64,000 nucleotides of DNA from Odontesthes bonariensis (GCF_027942865.1 NC_134515.1:15105227-15169226), one strand, 5' to 3'; positions 1 through 15,831 are shown, numbered from the stretch's first letter. The notes: generated by a model not told the origin, from the sequence alone. A program made the numbers and translations.

Positions 1-2493
1 TGTAACAGGAGAATTGGGCTATATCGGTTTGCGATAGCTCCCTATGTGGAATGCCAACAGTCTAATCCTCTGCTGACAGATAGGCCTATACGGCATCAAG
101 TGCACTTGCCCATTCTGTCGCATTTGGATAGGTGTGCAATAAAACAGGCTGTTGGATAAGTTTTATTCCAGGTTTCTGTCAGTAACTTTCATCTACAACT
201 TATTACAGTGTATCATGTTGCCTACAAGTTGTCCAGTTGGGAATGTTCCCTATTTCTGCTCTGGAAATGAATACTCGTTAATCGATACTAAATGGATGTA
301 GTGATAGAAATGGGCACCAGTTGTTGTGTTTGGCAGTATCTTAAAATGATCTTGTTAACACACGGCGAGGGAAGTTTGAAGCCATTTAATTTATCGGGCA
401 TTGCTCGTTTTGTAGAAAACCGTCAAACCTACACCGCCGGGTGAAAGGTTGAGCTCCCCTACGGAAGCGTCTCTCACGGTTTAGTACTTGTGTTTGTTGT
501 AATCACAACAGTATGGAAACATAAACATCAGCTATGTAGATTTCTTTCTGTAGAAATGGAACTTTACACCACACAGGTCCCAAACTCTCATTTTTAAACT
601 GCTGCTCCCCTTTGTTTAAAATGCAACATCTCCACGGTAGTTTTGCCATCTGAGGATCTCACTGCGTACCACCCACAAGGAAAAGCATCTTCCATCTATT
701 TTCCTGATGATACCCTTCCTTTAGCCAGTTTAGAGTTACACTCCATTCCGGTCTTGATGTCTCTGCATCCCCTGTGTGGCGGGGTTCAAAGCATCTAAGA
801 AGTGTAAGCGTGTTTGTGTTTGAGCGGTGTTGTCACTGGTTGTCATGGCACCTTGTCAGAGGGGAAATCCAGAAAGTGTGCAGTGAGGTGTTATTATAGG
901 GCCAACACAGCTGGCTGTCTTGACCCAGCGGAAGGGTCGGCACTTTAGCCCAGTTAGGTAACAGACTTTGCCCAGTTCAAATGTCTGTCTGGATGCTTTG
1001 ATGAAAGCCTGCTCGTGTTGGTATTTTTTCCTTATAAATCTGGCTTTAAAAAGAGATTAAACATTTTCTTCTCTCCTCTAATTTTGATTCTCACGAGAAT
1101 GCACAATGTTTGTATTTGGAAATGGAATGACTGTGATGGTGTGTGCCGAGACTAAAGCCTTGGGTATATGTACAGTGCGATACTGAAAACAGCAATTCAC
1201 TTTTTTTTCCTTTTTTTTTTTTCCTTTCTTCACCCTTTGATTTATTTCTCTCGGCTTAGCTGTCATTTGTTTTCCTCTGTAAATGAACTCAAATTCATTA
1301 TTTTCATAAATACTTTTGACTGCGACTGACGGGGAATTCTGTAAATGTGAAACAAAAGAAGCAGCTCAGTTGCAGTTCCTAGAAAATGGAAAATATTCAT
1401 TCTCAACTTTTTTTTTCAAGCTATTTTACACAGTTGATGAATAGTTGCTCTCTTTATAGACAGTGTTTTTCACATCGGGCATTGTTAACGCACGGAGAAA
1501 ATGCCAGTGGGAGAAACAGACCCAGAAAACTGTCCACAAGCATAAGGAAGCGCACTAAAACTCATGGAGCCATCTTTGAGCTTGACATTCAGTTCCCCCT
1601 TAGTGCATCATCAGACACGGAGAGATTCCCACAAACACTGCTATCGGGAGTTTGACACGGCTCAGTAGTGTTGTATCCAACACTTTTACTTCATCCGGTG
1701 GTTTGACTGGGAAAGCTCGCAGCTTGTGTTACTGTAGTGACTTCAGTGAACTTACCAGCAATACACACATTGGTGTTGATTGACAGAGATGGCAAAGGAA
1801 ACGCATATCTTTGATAATTAGATATGTGGTACATTTTTTTTGGAATTCTGTTTTTCAGTGTTTTGTTTCTCTGTCGTCAGTCTAAGTCTGTTTCTGCGAA
1901 GGACAAATTGGCACCCTGAAAGCTGCGCAGTGTAGGAAACTGCAGATTTATACCAGTGTCCTCAGGACCGCCTCAGGTGCTTCTTTTTCATGAAAGAAAA
2001 TATCCCACCTGCTGAACTGCGTCTTCGAGTGACCGCTGTCAAAACTGAGCATTAGCGCACGTGGTTTCTTGGTCACGCCAACATCCTGGTCAGATAGCTA
2101 TCCTTGCTGTTAATATGTCGCACTTTGTAGCAACCATGTGTAACGTCTTGGCAACAAAACACATTTATTCTATGTTCTTGCCATGCTGAGGTGTTGTTTT
2201 CTCTCCATAGCTGATCTTGAGGTTCACATGAGCAGTTCACGAGGCCTCGGTTAGGCCAGTGTCCTGTTTGATTAACATCTTATTAAGGGTTTTTCTGTTA
2301 ACAACCTTTATGCATATACAACGTATATATTACTTAATTGAGTGGTAGCATCCCATATAATATTTTAATCAGAGGGATGCATTTATTTTTAGTATTTTAG
2401 CCTGTCTGCCATCATGTTAATAATTGATCAAATATTTTACTGGGTTTTTTTTGTTTTTGTTTTGTTCCCTTCTTTCCTCTGTTGTTGTGACAG
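1..2493 (+). other. WRAP73 intron sequence (no exon recognised)
   Basis: This stretch precedes the first recognisable WRAP73 exon, which opens with an AG acceptor at 2492-2493. The missing roughly 120 N-terminal residues of WRAP73 are not found here in any frame, so it is most likely one long intron whose upstream exons lie left of the window. It holds T-rich runs (around 1201-1225) and no ORF that resembles a known protein. I see no clear mobile element. Confidence 0.55.
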
Positions 2494-5400
2494 CTGAGAG
2501 TTACGGTCTGGTCCCTGTGCACCAAAGCTGTGTCTTACATCAAGTATCCCAAAGCCTGTCAGAAAGGTGAGTATGAGAATGATGTTATGAGTGCATATGT
2601 TATGTACTACCAGAGTACCTGAGGACATGGTCAGCTGAGTGCCTTGGCATGCCCCATCAATCACAAGCTGTTCTTTACCTTATGGCACAAGCCAGGATAC
2701 GTTGCCAAACTATGGTACCCTCTGCTGACAGCTGTGCCCCTCTTCAGTAAATGGGGCATGCTCTTCATAACAGGCCTGTCAGCAACTTGTGGAAATATGA
2801 TTGTCTCTGACTCTCCCCATTTTCCACATGCAATACTATGCCCTTCTGCAATCCACGTAGCTTCAGAGCTGTCATAAAAATAATACAGCCATGATAGTTG
2901 CATACTGCAGACTTAACGGTGCCAAAAAAATCCGATAATTAGGTTGGATGGAATACACGGCGCACTATGAGGTTATGTGTTCGGTTATTAATGTAGATAA
3001 CCGACTCGTTTTATTTTAAGCCGGGACTTAAACAGGATCAAAACGGAAGAGCTTTTTATTAGGTTTATATTTCCTCGAGGGAAAAATTGATTTTTGGGTG
3101 TTTATTTAATTGAAAACAAAAAATGCATTACCTGGTTTACCTTTTAAGGACCATACTATGACTGTGAGCAGTGACAGGAACACGAGCCACTTAAACATAC
3201 TTCATTTTTCAGTTGAATATAGCTGTTACATTCACATTGTCAATGAAAGATATTTACCATACTTGTGATTACATGCTATAACCTGAAGAGGTTTGAGTTT
3301 TTCAGTTGGGGTCAGATATTCTAATTTGATAATGTGACAACGTTCAAGGTTCTGGCTGTGCCTCCTGACACATTTTTTAGCCATAACAAAGATCTATAAT
3401 CATTTTATTGCCAACTGTGACAGTTCCCCTGTACCGTGTTCACCTTGTGACCCGTGGATTCCACGGAGGGTAAATGTGTCTCATTCTGCTTGTGATATGT
3501 CTGCTGGAACCAATCGTGGCTACTCAAACAATGCATGTGATACCACCAGATGCTCTGCAATGTCAAATAGAGCAGGTGAGCCCGTCAGGAAGTGAGACGC
3601 AGACACAGGGTAGCCAATCTGCCCCATTTTCAACACGACACCCCCTGCACAGTCCTGATCATATATGACCTTACTAAGTCAACAAAACAGGTGGCACAAG
3701 AAGGAAGTCAACTGGTTAGAGAGCTTCCAGCATCAGCTGAAAAACACAAGTTTTACATGACCCCACGGATTGTTGAGTAACCCTGTAATAAGCTACCATA
3801 GACTTTTCAATCCTAGTATGATATAATAAGTGTTACTGGCACAGTTAAGTGCTCCTGGTGTGGTACGAGAGCTTGTAGAGGATTGACCAAAACTGTGTCA
3901 CAGAGAACATGTGATAGGCCAGTTGTTAAAGATGCCGGCGGAAACATTTGCACGTGTCTAAATATCAAAATGAATAGCGGTGGTCATCTCATCACAAGAG
4001 GAACTCTAGTTTTCATTGTCGACAGTTCAGCCAAACACGAACCACACGGGTGTCTCTGTAGAAGAATTCAGCTTTCTCTCTCATAAAATTGGCTCATAAT
4101 TGATGGGTTTTGGACAAGCTACTGTAACGTGTGTTTTTTCTGCATAATCGGGGCTTTCTCTTTCGCACACAGGTATTGACTTCAGCAGAGACGGGGGCTA
4201 CATGGCCTTGGCTGAACGCCGTGAGTGCAAAGACTATGTCAGCATATTCGTGTGTGATGACTGGCATTTACTCCGGGTAAGTAGGACACCTCCGTTTTTC
4301 ACATTCAGCTTCAGTTTGATAGCAGTTCACATGCCTTAATATTAAAGAAAATAGGTGGATAACAATGCAAGAAATTTAGAAGTACGCTGGTGAATGCAAA
4401 TTGCCACTAAAATGGCCAGAGCCCCATCAAGGATGCTGGTTTATGGTATCTGGCGTGAAAATATCACTCTTAGCCCCTTTAAGAAGCAAGCTGGGAGCCA
4501 CTAAAGATCCGATTTGTTTATCTAAGGAATTTGGAGGTCATGGCATGACTTTGAACACTTTGCAATCTTCCTTTCATCTGTGAGGGCTCGTAATGTTTGG
4601 CTCATCGGTGTACTCTAACTTTATCTAACTTTTTGAATAGAGTACTTGCCGTTACTTTGACCTCTGCATGGTTTTCTGCCACATAAACTCCCACTATTAA
4701 TACTCTGAGTGAACTCCTTTTATTCAAGATTTCACACTGACGTGTTCGTAGATGTGTGGAAACTTACATACATTTTTTTAATTCAAGCTTTGCAGCAGCA
4801 CTAGTTTTGATTTGATTTATTTCTCAACTTGACAATATTGTTGTAGATTTTGTGAGAATTTATGTAAATTAAGGTGTGTGTTTTTTTTTCTTCTGTAAAT
4901 ATAAATATAATGATATATCAAATAGATGGGACCTTAAAGGGATATGCCACCCCCAGGCCAAATTAAGTGTATCCCCGCATTCCCGATACATAAATAAGTG
5001 TGTGGGAGCGTTTTCCTGGCGACCCAGGCATTGTCCGAATCTCACAGCACTGACCACTGCTTGGTTGCGCGTAATACATACATGCTAGCGTCGCCAGCGT
5101 CGCCACTCGACGACCCTGGCTGCTTCACGCTGGTTTGTTTGAGGAAAGCGGGGGGGGGATTCCCAAAGACGTAGCGGGGAGTGTGCTTCGGCTGTATTTT
5201 CCGCACTGGAAACTAGTCCCCAAACCGACATGAGCAAACCGCGCCTTCCGTGTAGATTTACACAGTCATTTGCACTCGATGTGAAAGTACAACACTCACA
5301 CAGTAATTCGAAGGTAAATCAAGTAAATTAATTCACGTTGGGCGAAATATTTCGAGTGGCGACGCTGGCGACGCTAGCATGTATGTATTACGCGCAACCA

Positions 5401-8097
5401 AGCAGTGGTCAGTGCTGTGAGATTCGGACAATGCCTGGGTCGCCAGGAAAACGCTCCCACACACTTATTTATGTATCGGGAATGCGGGGATACACTTAAT
5501 TTGGCCTGGGGGTGGCATATCCCTTTAATGAATTACGTTAATTTCTTTAAGCCTTCTTTAACTCTTCCACAGCATTTTGAAACTGAGACACAAGACCTGG
5601 CAGGATTGGAGTGGTCTCCCAACGGCTGTGTGCTGGCAGTGTGGGATAGCTGTCTGGAGGTTAGCCAGCTCCTTTGCAGACTCACCAAATACTCAGCAGC
5701 AGAGGACAGAATATCTATAATATAACTTGGATTAATGTAAGATACGCACATAGCTGTTCTCGCACCGATCATCAGAAGATGTGCATGGAGCCGTGTCTGC
5801 GCTTTCTCTGCAGGCTGTTCACACATGCAGAAAGTATGCAGTTAAAATCAGTGCTTTATTTACAGCATGTCAAATGACTGATGAGGCGCCTCCGTGACTA
5901 TTTTTCTGTTTATATCAATATTACTTGTATTTGAAAGTATCCGCGATATCAGCAAGTGATCGAAGGCAACGTGCTCGTCAACAGAAAGCGGTAGGAAGCA
6001 GCAGTTCAGATCACTCGCTTGCTGTAAAACCTCAGGAGGGTTGCCTGCTGTTTTCACACATGGCCTCGCATGCTTATTTTCTGGACTTCTAACTAGGTAG
6101 CTGATAGGTAATCGATTCTTTTGGCAGGATGCCGTATATTGTGTTCCCCACATTATTTCAAATGCTGGGGGAAATTTGAGAAATCAGAGTTAAACTGACG
6201 AGATTAGCACATAGCTAATGTTTCTTTTGTTGGTGCTACAGGAACAATGTGCTGTATCACGATTTATCGTGTGTATCTTTCCACAGTTCAAGGTGTTACT
6301 GTACTCTTTGGATGGCCGGTTGCTGTCAACCTACAGTGCCTACGAGTGGTCACTGGGTGTCAAGTCGGTGTCCTGGAGCCCCAGCAGCCAGTTCCTGGCC
6401 ATTGGCAGCTATGATGAAAAAGTATGGACAACCTCTTAAAACATTCCGTCCTTATCGTGACAAGGATTTGTTGTGTACCGTTGTCAATAATGATGCGAAG
6501 TAAATTGCAACATTTCACACCCTCATGTCAGGTGCGCATCCTTAATCATATCACATGGAAGAAAATCACCCAATTTGAGCACCCTGCAACCATTGAAAAC
6601 ACAAAAGCTGTGAGTATTATTCAGCCTCGAATGCATTGTGATCAAATTATGTGAAGTTTCATTACTGCTCGCTGTGTTCCTAGACTGTGTACAAAGAAGT
6701 GGAAAGAAGGCCAGCTGTGGCCAGTGACGAAATGTCGCTGCACAACATCACGGTGGGCGCCTCCCTCTTCAACACTCAGAGCAAATGTATGTAAACACAG
6801 TTCTTAAAGCGGTGTTTGACAAAAATCCCTGAGGTAAAGTAGCACTTTGAATGTTTAAATCGTTGCTGCCTCTTCCAGATGAGATCCTCTCGTCACCTTT
6901 CCAAATTCCTGTGGTGAAACCAGACCCAGACCGAGCCAACCCCAAGATCGGTGTCTCCGTTTTGGCATTCAGCTCAGACAGTCGCTATCTTGCCACCAAA
7001 AACGGTAAGACTTCACGATGAGTCCAGAAAGCTGATTTTTAAAAGAATTATTACTAAAAAACATTTTTAGTCTTGTATAATGTGCTCATCTGTTCATTTT
7101 CTAGTATTTCTAGTTGTTGTCTGCTTTGTAGGCGGAGTGGCTTTAAACATGTATGTGCTTTTTCTGTCGCCCCAGACAACATGGCCACTGTTCTCTGGGT
7201 GTGGGACATGCAGAAGATGAGCCTCGAGGCTGTGCTGGAGCAGACGTCGGCCGTACGTTGCTTTCAGTGGGACCCCCGACGCCCCCGACTGGCTCTGTGT
7301 ACCGGCAACAGCAAACTCTATCTCTGGTCTCCGGGAGGCTGCGTTTCTGTTCAAGTCCCCGCTGAAGGTAGAATGCATGAGCACTGAGAATGGAGAACAT
7401 TCGAATAATTACAGTACAGAGGTCTATTACATTGTTCTCATCTGCACTCTGGCCTTCGCATTACTTCTGAAGTTGTGCTGGGATGCTGAGATCAGAGCTC
7501 TGTGAGGTGCAAACCATCTGTTGCAGTTATGACTTATCTGCTTGTTTTCGTCATTTCATGCTACAAAATTATTTTTGAACATATTAAGAGCATCCCTGGT
7601 GTTTGTGTCTGACGGATGGGAGTCTCACCGAGGGAAGTGTCAAAAAGCAGTCCCTGTTTTTTTGTATTTTAAATTTTTTTTATTTTGGGTGTTACATCTC
7701 GAGCGTGAGCATGAATAAAGCCAGTCAGGTTCTGTTTGCAGTGTGCATGTGTGGGAGACCACTTTCCGTTGATGCCAGTCCCTTTATGCATGTAGGGAAC
7801 GTGGTCTGTTAATGTGGACTCCATGCAGATGCTACAATAAAAAGACTTTGAGTCCAGGGTGCAGACAGTTATCTGCAGCACCTTATAATCTGGTCATTAG
7901 GATGTAAAATGACTCTTTGTTTTTGTGTAAGTGCATTGTCATGACAGTCCCCCCCCCCCCCCCCCCCCCTTTCTCTCCTGCCAGGTGGTTTTCAAGTCCA
8001 GTCCTTAAACTGGCACAGCAGTGGAGACTCTCTGATCCTGCTTGGAAAGGAGCAGCTTTGTTTGTGCTATATGGACACCGAACAGGACGGCATATAA
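2494..8097 (+). CDS. wrap73: WRAP73 (WD repeat containing, antisense to TP73; WDR8), 3' part of the gene
   Basis: Nine exons can be read with GT/AG borders and consistent phase: 2494-2566, 4173-4276, 5573-5659, 6287-6421, 6532-6609, 6684-6786, 6879-7004, 7176-7367 and 7985-8097 (TAA at 8095-8097). They encode about 336 residues of WD40 beta-propeller, matching human WRAP73 (460 aa) from the segment [20 protein letters not shown] onward. Typical blades are visible, for example [37 protein letters not shown] and [14 protein letters not shown]. The N-terminal blades are outside the window. In the family, WRAP73 works with SSX2IP at centrosomes and centriolar satellites in spindle anchoring and ciliogenesis; that role is known biology, not read here. 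The C-terminus stops soon after the last blade (YMDTEQDGI) and is shorter than in human. The intron between exons 2 and 3 carries a MITE. It converges on TPRG1L, the same neighbour arrangement as in human. Confidence 0.95.
4938..5524. mobile_element. 587-bp TTAA-flanked MITE with 173-bp terminal inverted repeats
   Basis: Positions 4938-5110 are repeated as a reverse complement at 5352-5524; I found no mismatch between the arms on reading them through. The element is bounded on both sides by TTAA (4934-4937 and 5525-5528), the target duplication of piggyBac-type elements. The ends read AGGGATATGCCACCCCCAGG inward. The 241-bp centre, with a G9 run near 5150, has no transposase, so this is a non-autonomous element. 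It sits in a WRAP73 intron and its right edge is 48 bp from the acceptor of the exon at 5573. Family assignment is inferred from the TTAA site only. Confidence 0.85.
7949..7969 (+). repeat. 21-nt poly-C run just before the last WRAP73 acceptor
   Basis: An uninterrupted C run followed by TTTCTCTCCTGCCAG forms an unusually C-heavy polypyrimidine tract 15 bp upstream of the final exon at 7985. Homopolymer length here may be a sequencing uncertainty. Confidence 0.8.
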
Positions 8098-8470
8098 AAA
8101 ATGAGGTTACTGTTCAGGCCCTCCAAACCATACACACTTGCATTGACGAAGACCAACGAGAACACTCCTAGATATCTCTTATGCTGGATTGTAGGTGCTT
8201 ATGAAGCTTTTCAGGCCCCCAGTGCAGGTTACTGGGATGTTTATTTTGTTTGTTTGTTTTGTTTGTTTTTTCTTGTCAAGATTTAAGCAGGCAATACTTG
8301 ATATGACACGTCTTCTAAGGAACTCGTTTTGATAAATATCTTTTTTTCTTTTACATGTATAAATAGCTACTGAAGCACTAGTGAAAGGCACTGAAAATGC
8401 AAATGTTTTACAAATTTTATAGAGTTTGCGTTTTGCATGTGTATTTCTATGAGATTGTGTAATTGTTCGA

Positions 8471-8476
8471 AATAAA
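8471..8476 (+). terminator. WRAP73 polyadenylation signal AATAAA
   Basis: AATAAA lies about 370 bp downstream of the WRAP73 stop codon. It is followed within 15 bp by a second AATAA-like motif. It is the first canonical signal in the 3' UTR and so the likely main cleavage signal. Confidence 0.6.
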
Positions 8477-8499
8477 CCTTTTGATAAATAATGCCCCGT

Positions 8500-10391
8500 G
8501 AAGAGTTAGGTGTGTTTGTTTAAACCTTCCAGTCAGTCAAAACCATTTGCGTCTCAGATTAGCTGAAATAGTCTGAACAACAGGTAGAGATAAAGGAGAA
8601 TCTTGATAGAAAACAGTGGTATGGGACTTGCTTTATGAAAAAACATGTTTTTTTCAATAGCATTTGTTGTGTATATCTTTAACCTACTCGTGGCTCCTAA
8701 CAGTAACTGGCCACAAGGCATCATCTGTGTGTGTGTGTGTGGAAGCCCATTTCTGAAAGCTAAAGCTACTCCATCTGTAACTTAAATAACTCGTACCCAG
8801 TCCATGGCAGCAGGAATGTCATACATGAATACACTTTTTCAGTGTTTGACCAACAGGCCTGTCCTGCATGCCTCGTCTTTTGGGGGTGTTTTTCGGTGCA
8901 TACCACAAGGCCTGAGATGTATTCAGGTGAAATACTGCTTCTCTATCGACAACCAGAGCTGCTGCTTCGACAAAAGCATGTAGGCATTTTATTTTTTTCT
9001 TGTCATTGTAGCTGCTGTGCTAAAAAAAATAAAATAAATGTCTCCAGACATCTGTAACAAGAAGTCTGACCTCCTTCAATAAGACACTCCAGAACTGGCA
9101 AGGAAATCATTTTCTACAAGCGTTTATGAGTTCACTTCATCAAAACAGGTGCAGATTAAATAATCACTTTTAGAAATGCACTTATTCGTTAAAAAACAAA
9201 CGAGAAAAAAAAAAAAAAAGACATCCGTCATGCAAACTCAACGTGCAGGGAACATGCACAAGTAAGACCGGAAAAAGGTGCTGTGGGACACAAGTTGTTG
9301 TCACGCGTGACAACGCGGTCTGTAACCTTTGGTTGGACATTAATGTATTATAGGGTTTGAGTTGGGGAAAGAAATCACCTAAATCCTACTCTCAATATAC
9401 ATACTTTGCGTGGTTAATGATTCGACAGAAAGCATGTTAATGCACATGTAACCCATCTAATATTCCCTTTCTCCTTGGTGCAGCTGATTTCAAATGTGTA
9501 ATTAACACAAAGAACAAAACAAAAAGACTTGGTTTGCAGTCGCCTTGCACTAAACATCTGCGACATACACGAGCGTATATGTTCTAGTAGCCAGCGCGGT
9601 TCTGCAAGCTCCCTAATAAATATGCACGTGGACGAGAAAATGTGCCACACACGTGACTTTTCCACTGAACAAGTTTCACTGATGCTGAGAGATGTATTCC
9701 ATCTGTTAGTTTCCCGATTGCACTGTTTATTACGATCATCCCGTGATATGGCTGCTAGGCTCAGTCTATTTGCTGCTAGCCCACTGCAAGAGGCTACCCT
9801 ATAGCTCTGTAACGGAAATAATACAGTTATTCATTTCAAACAATATCACATGACGGGGCTCGATATATTTTTCTCTGATGTTGCGGTTTCACGGCTCGCC
9901 TCCTCTGTGCCCTTTTTTTCTTGTTGCTGGAGAAAAGTATCCAAGCAAAGCACATACTTTAACCCTTAAATTCAGTTTTCTCCACCAAAATCTAAATGTC
10001 ACGTTGGTTTTGACGAGCCCCTAAATTGAAAGTGCTGCAGCCTTTTTTTCTTTTCCTTCTTCCTTTGCCCCCAACTAATGTCGCACGGGCACATGCTGCA
10101 TAAGGCCTGTGTCTGTGGCAGATCTGTGCGCAGCGCTTTAACGAAAAAGCAACTCAAGAGCACAAAAATAAAAATAAATAAATAAATGAGTCGACATTCC
10201 CTACAGTGCTGCCCATCATTTACCTACTGCAGGCTCACCACTTGTCTGCGACACCAACTTAAGGAGGTGCGGACATGTCATGGACTCAACTTACACACAC
10301 ACACGCAGACAAAGCCGCACATTGCACTGTAGCTTCCCTCAGACAGTGCAGTGAAACAGACACATGAGCTGGACTATTCGGAAAATAGACT
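8500..10391. other. Convergent intergenic region and TPRG1L 3' UTR
   Basis: Between the two convergent genes I see no coding sequence. A (GT)n stretch lies near 8728-8741 and an A-rich run at 9205-9220. The right part, next to the TPRG1L stop at 10392, should be its 3' UTR on the minus strand; a TTTATT cluster at 10169-10190 (AATAAA on the minus strand) could serve as its polyadenylation signal. Confidence 0.5.
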
Positions 10392-12978
<2,587 letters not shown>

Positions 12979-13690
12979 GGCGGAAGAAACGATGTTCCAC
13001 GAGCTTCCTGAGAATGCGAGCCTGCTGTTAGACTGGAATATGTCTTTCCGAAGACGCAGACTCTCCCATTGCGCAGAAATAATGTTTTGGTCGTGGGGGT
13101 AAATAGGAAGCAGTTCCTTCTTGCTTCACTTCCCCCTTCTGGTTTCCTTCCTCTTAAAGAGACATTCATCCTGCTGATTGTAGGAACAGGTGTCTGGAGC
13201 GGGCAAACCCAACCCAGAGTGCTGTAAAAAGTGGTGTATTTACTCTGTAGCTCTGACCCAATCCTCATAGCTCTTGCCAAAAATGTTATTTAGGGTTTTA
13301 ATTTGATTAAACTCACGTGGCTATGATTTTTCCATAAACTCCAAACTTTTGGTAAACTCCTAACGAATTGGTTTATAATGGCCACCTATATTATATTTCG
13401 TTGTCAAAGCTGTGAAAACTGTGGTAGCTCAGGCCGGCTCCTTGGTTTAATTCACAGCTGTGCACTTAAAAGCAAATTTCATGAAAGCTAGAGAGAAAAT
13501 GTCATTTCGCTAATTTAGAAGTATTTCACCTATTCTCGAAAGATAGCTCGATTACTTATAGAAAAACCTGCTTGTTTGTTCACATTTTGGCATACATTTC
13601 CATTGCTTATTCTCAGCTAGAATATACTCAGCTATACCTATCCACGAAGCCAGATGAAACCACTAAACACATGTCTTAGAGACATAAAGA
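12979..13690. other. TPRG1L 5' flank
   Basis: The first TPRG1L exon is GC-rich, but this flank is not a strong CpG island. No TATA box is evident within 100 bp of the ATG. From 13290 on the sequence is AT-rich and unremarkable. No gene is seen. Confidence 0.4.
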
Positions 13691-14160
13691 GCCAGGGAGA
13701 TTGTGCCCTTGAATTCAGACAAAACTAAGCACTCAGAAAGATACTGTTTAGCTATAAATGTCAGTACTTTGGCTTCCAGCACAACAAACCTCCGAGTTAT
13801 TTTTGACCAGGATCATTCTTTTGACCTATATATGAAACAGGTGTCAAGAACTGCCTCTGTCACCTCTGTGATGTTGCCACAATTAGAAACATCCTTTCTC
13901 AGAGTGATGCTAAAAGATTGCTCTGTGCATTTTTAATTACTGCAGTAGTTCCTTATCTCTGGGCTGTCCCAAAAAGTCTCTTAAAAGCCTCCAGCTGATC
14001 CAAAATTCTACAATGCCTGTTCTGATGAGAATTAGCCTCTCTTCATTGGCTTACTTTTAAATGCAGAATAAAATTTCAAATTCTTCTCCTCTAATATAAT
14101 GCTCCTAATGACCAAACTCCATTGCATCTTAGAGATCTCATTCCTCTGTATTGTCTCAAC
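13690..14160 (+). mobile_element. Old, decayed L2-type LINE fragment
   Basis: The frame beginning at 13703 reads LNSDKTK, then TTNLRVIFDQDHSFDLYMKQ, which matches the LNSDKTE and NLRVILDSDLNFNSHIK segment of the intact L2-like reverse transcriptase at 37.9-40.8 kb in this window. After a stop near 13936 the similarity continues as LISGLSQKVS (compare LLTGLSKRAI). Several stops and indels show an ancient copy. Confidence 0.65.
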
Positions 14161-14164
14161 AGAG

Positions 14165-14885
14165 CACTGCACTGTCAGACTGCAGGCTTAGAGAAGACCG
14201 CAGCCTTTGTGGTCTATACTCATTAATGGCTTCTTCTTTGTATGAAAGATTTCTTGAAGTGTTCCTGAGCCCATGCGGTGATTTCCATGACATAATCGTG
14301 CCTGTTTTTGTTTGTGCCTGCTCAAATTTACAGGCATCCTATGTTGATTTTATGCCGCGACCCCTGCTCACAGAAATGTGTCCAGATTGTCAGAATCCTA
14401 ACCTTTGATTGTGTTCTGTTGATGATGGAATATTCAAAGTCTTCCCAATTGTATGCTGAGGAACATTGTTCTGAAACTGCTCCACAGTAGACACAGTTCT
14501 TTACATACTGCTGAACCTCTTTCTGTGTATACTTTTGAAAGACTTTGCCTCTCTAACGTGCTCTTTTTTTTTTTTTTTTGCTAAATCTTGTTTCTGACCA
14601 GCTGTCAATTAACCTAATTAGTTGCAAAATGCTCCTCTGGCGTTTTTTTTCCCCCACAGTACTTTGGTACTTAATTTGTTGCCCCTGAACCCAGCTCCCA
14701 ACCTTTTTTATACAAGTTGCAGCCATCAAATTCAAAATGAGCCAATATTTTTAATGGAACAGTGAACACATGTTTTTATTTGTCCAAATGTGGAAACAAA
14801 AAAGAAAGTTTGTTCATGAAATTTTCCCTTTACATTTAACCCACCATCTCAACTTTTTGGGACTGGGGATGTTACAGCTGGATGA
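14165..14885 (-). pseudogene. Tc1/mariner-type transposase remnant
   Basis: On the minus strand around 14485-14230 one reads VEQFQNNVPQHTIGKTLNIP, then SGHISVSRGRG and SWKSPHGLRNTSRNL, interrupted by stop codons. This resembles the N-terminal helix-turn-helix region of Tc1-like transposases. The flank 14690-14885 holds conserved non-coding sequence of such elements, with the repeated phrase CAACTTTTTGGGACTGGGG near the right end. The DDE catalytic part is missing. Family assignment rests on recall of the typical fish element. Confidence 0.6.
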
Positions 14886-15190
14886 TGAAGGAGAGCGTCA
14901 GTTGCTTTTCACTCTGTGAGAATCCAGATCTGTAGCTAAGCAGACAAAACGATACAGTCATTTTATGTCAAATTTTTGCTTCATGTTTTTGAGAATAATT
15001 GTACGTAATCAAAAAAAAAAAAGAAGCTCTTTCCGTCTTCATATGATCCCTGTTATTTCACACAAAAATGACTTTAATCTTATAACTTTCCATTATAATT
15101 TCTGTCTTTCCTGTTTATTTCTTTGTTTAAGGTCTGTATGATCTGTGGGCCTGAGGCAGAGTTATCTAGTAATGAACAATAAATATACCT
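14886..15190. other. Short unassigned spacer
   Basis: AT-rich sequence between two old repeats. I see no ORF or motif that can be supported. Confidence 0.4.
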
Positions 15191-15194
15191 GTTT

Positions 15195-15826
15195 ACCATC
15201 AGTAGTCCCAAAAAGAGCATTAAACATCTGCAGCTCATCCAGAACGCTGCTGCTGGAGTTTTAACCCGGACTAAGAGATCTGAACACATCACACCAGTTT
15301 TAAAATCTTTACTCTGGCTTCCAGTCAGTCACAGAATAGATTTTAAAAGCCTGCTGATGGTTTACAAATCCCAGAATGGTTTAGGCCCAAAATACATCTG
15401 TCATATGTTCAGAGAATATAAACCCAGCAGAGCTCTTAGATCCAAGGACTCAGGTCAGCTGGTCCAGTCCAGAGTCCAGACTAAACATGGAGAAGCAGCA
15501 TTTAGCTGTTATGCTGCAAATAAGTGGAACAAACTGCCAGTGGAGATTAAACTTTCACCAAATGGAGACATTTTTAAATCCAGGTTAAAAACATTTCTTT
15601 TCTCATGTGTCTATGCATGAAATATCTTTTAACTTATCTAGACTGTTGCCTGATTTTAAATTCATTTAAACGATTTTATTTGTTTCTCTTTATATTATTT
15701 TATGTATTTTTAATGCTTCTTCCACTCCCTGCTGCAATGCTTTTATTTTATGTGAAGCACTTTGAACTGTTTGTACATGAAATGTGCTATACAAATAAAT
15801 TTGATTTGATTTGATTTGATTTAGTC
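15195..15826 (+). mobile_element. 5'-truncated L2-like LINE, 3' end
   Basis: The open frame encodes the C-terminal tail of an L2-group reverse transcriptase: QLIQNAAAGVLTRTK, LKSLLWLPVSHRIDFK, VYKSQNGLGPKYI and EAAFSCYAANKWNKLP, ending FLFSCVYA at about 15620. The 3' UTR contains the typical CACTTTGAACTGTTTGTACA and ends in a (TTTGA)n tail at about 15800-15825. Two related but more decayed copies occur in this window at 27172 and 44333, each with a stop codon in the AANK-NKLP segment where this copy reads tryptophan. Confidence 0.8.
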
Positions 15827-15831
15827 CAAAC

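Noticed and set aside
5405-5725. Plus-strand 106-codon frame crossing the MITE and a WRAP73 exon
   Set aside because: Its first part is the MITE inverted repeat; only 5573-5659 is real exon. The same translated start occurs on the minus strand in the other arm.
7094-7400. Overlapping minus- and plus-strand frames over a WRAP73 exon
   Set aside because: Shadows of the GC-rich exon 7176-7367, which fits WRAP73 in one frame only.
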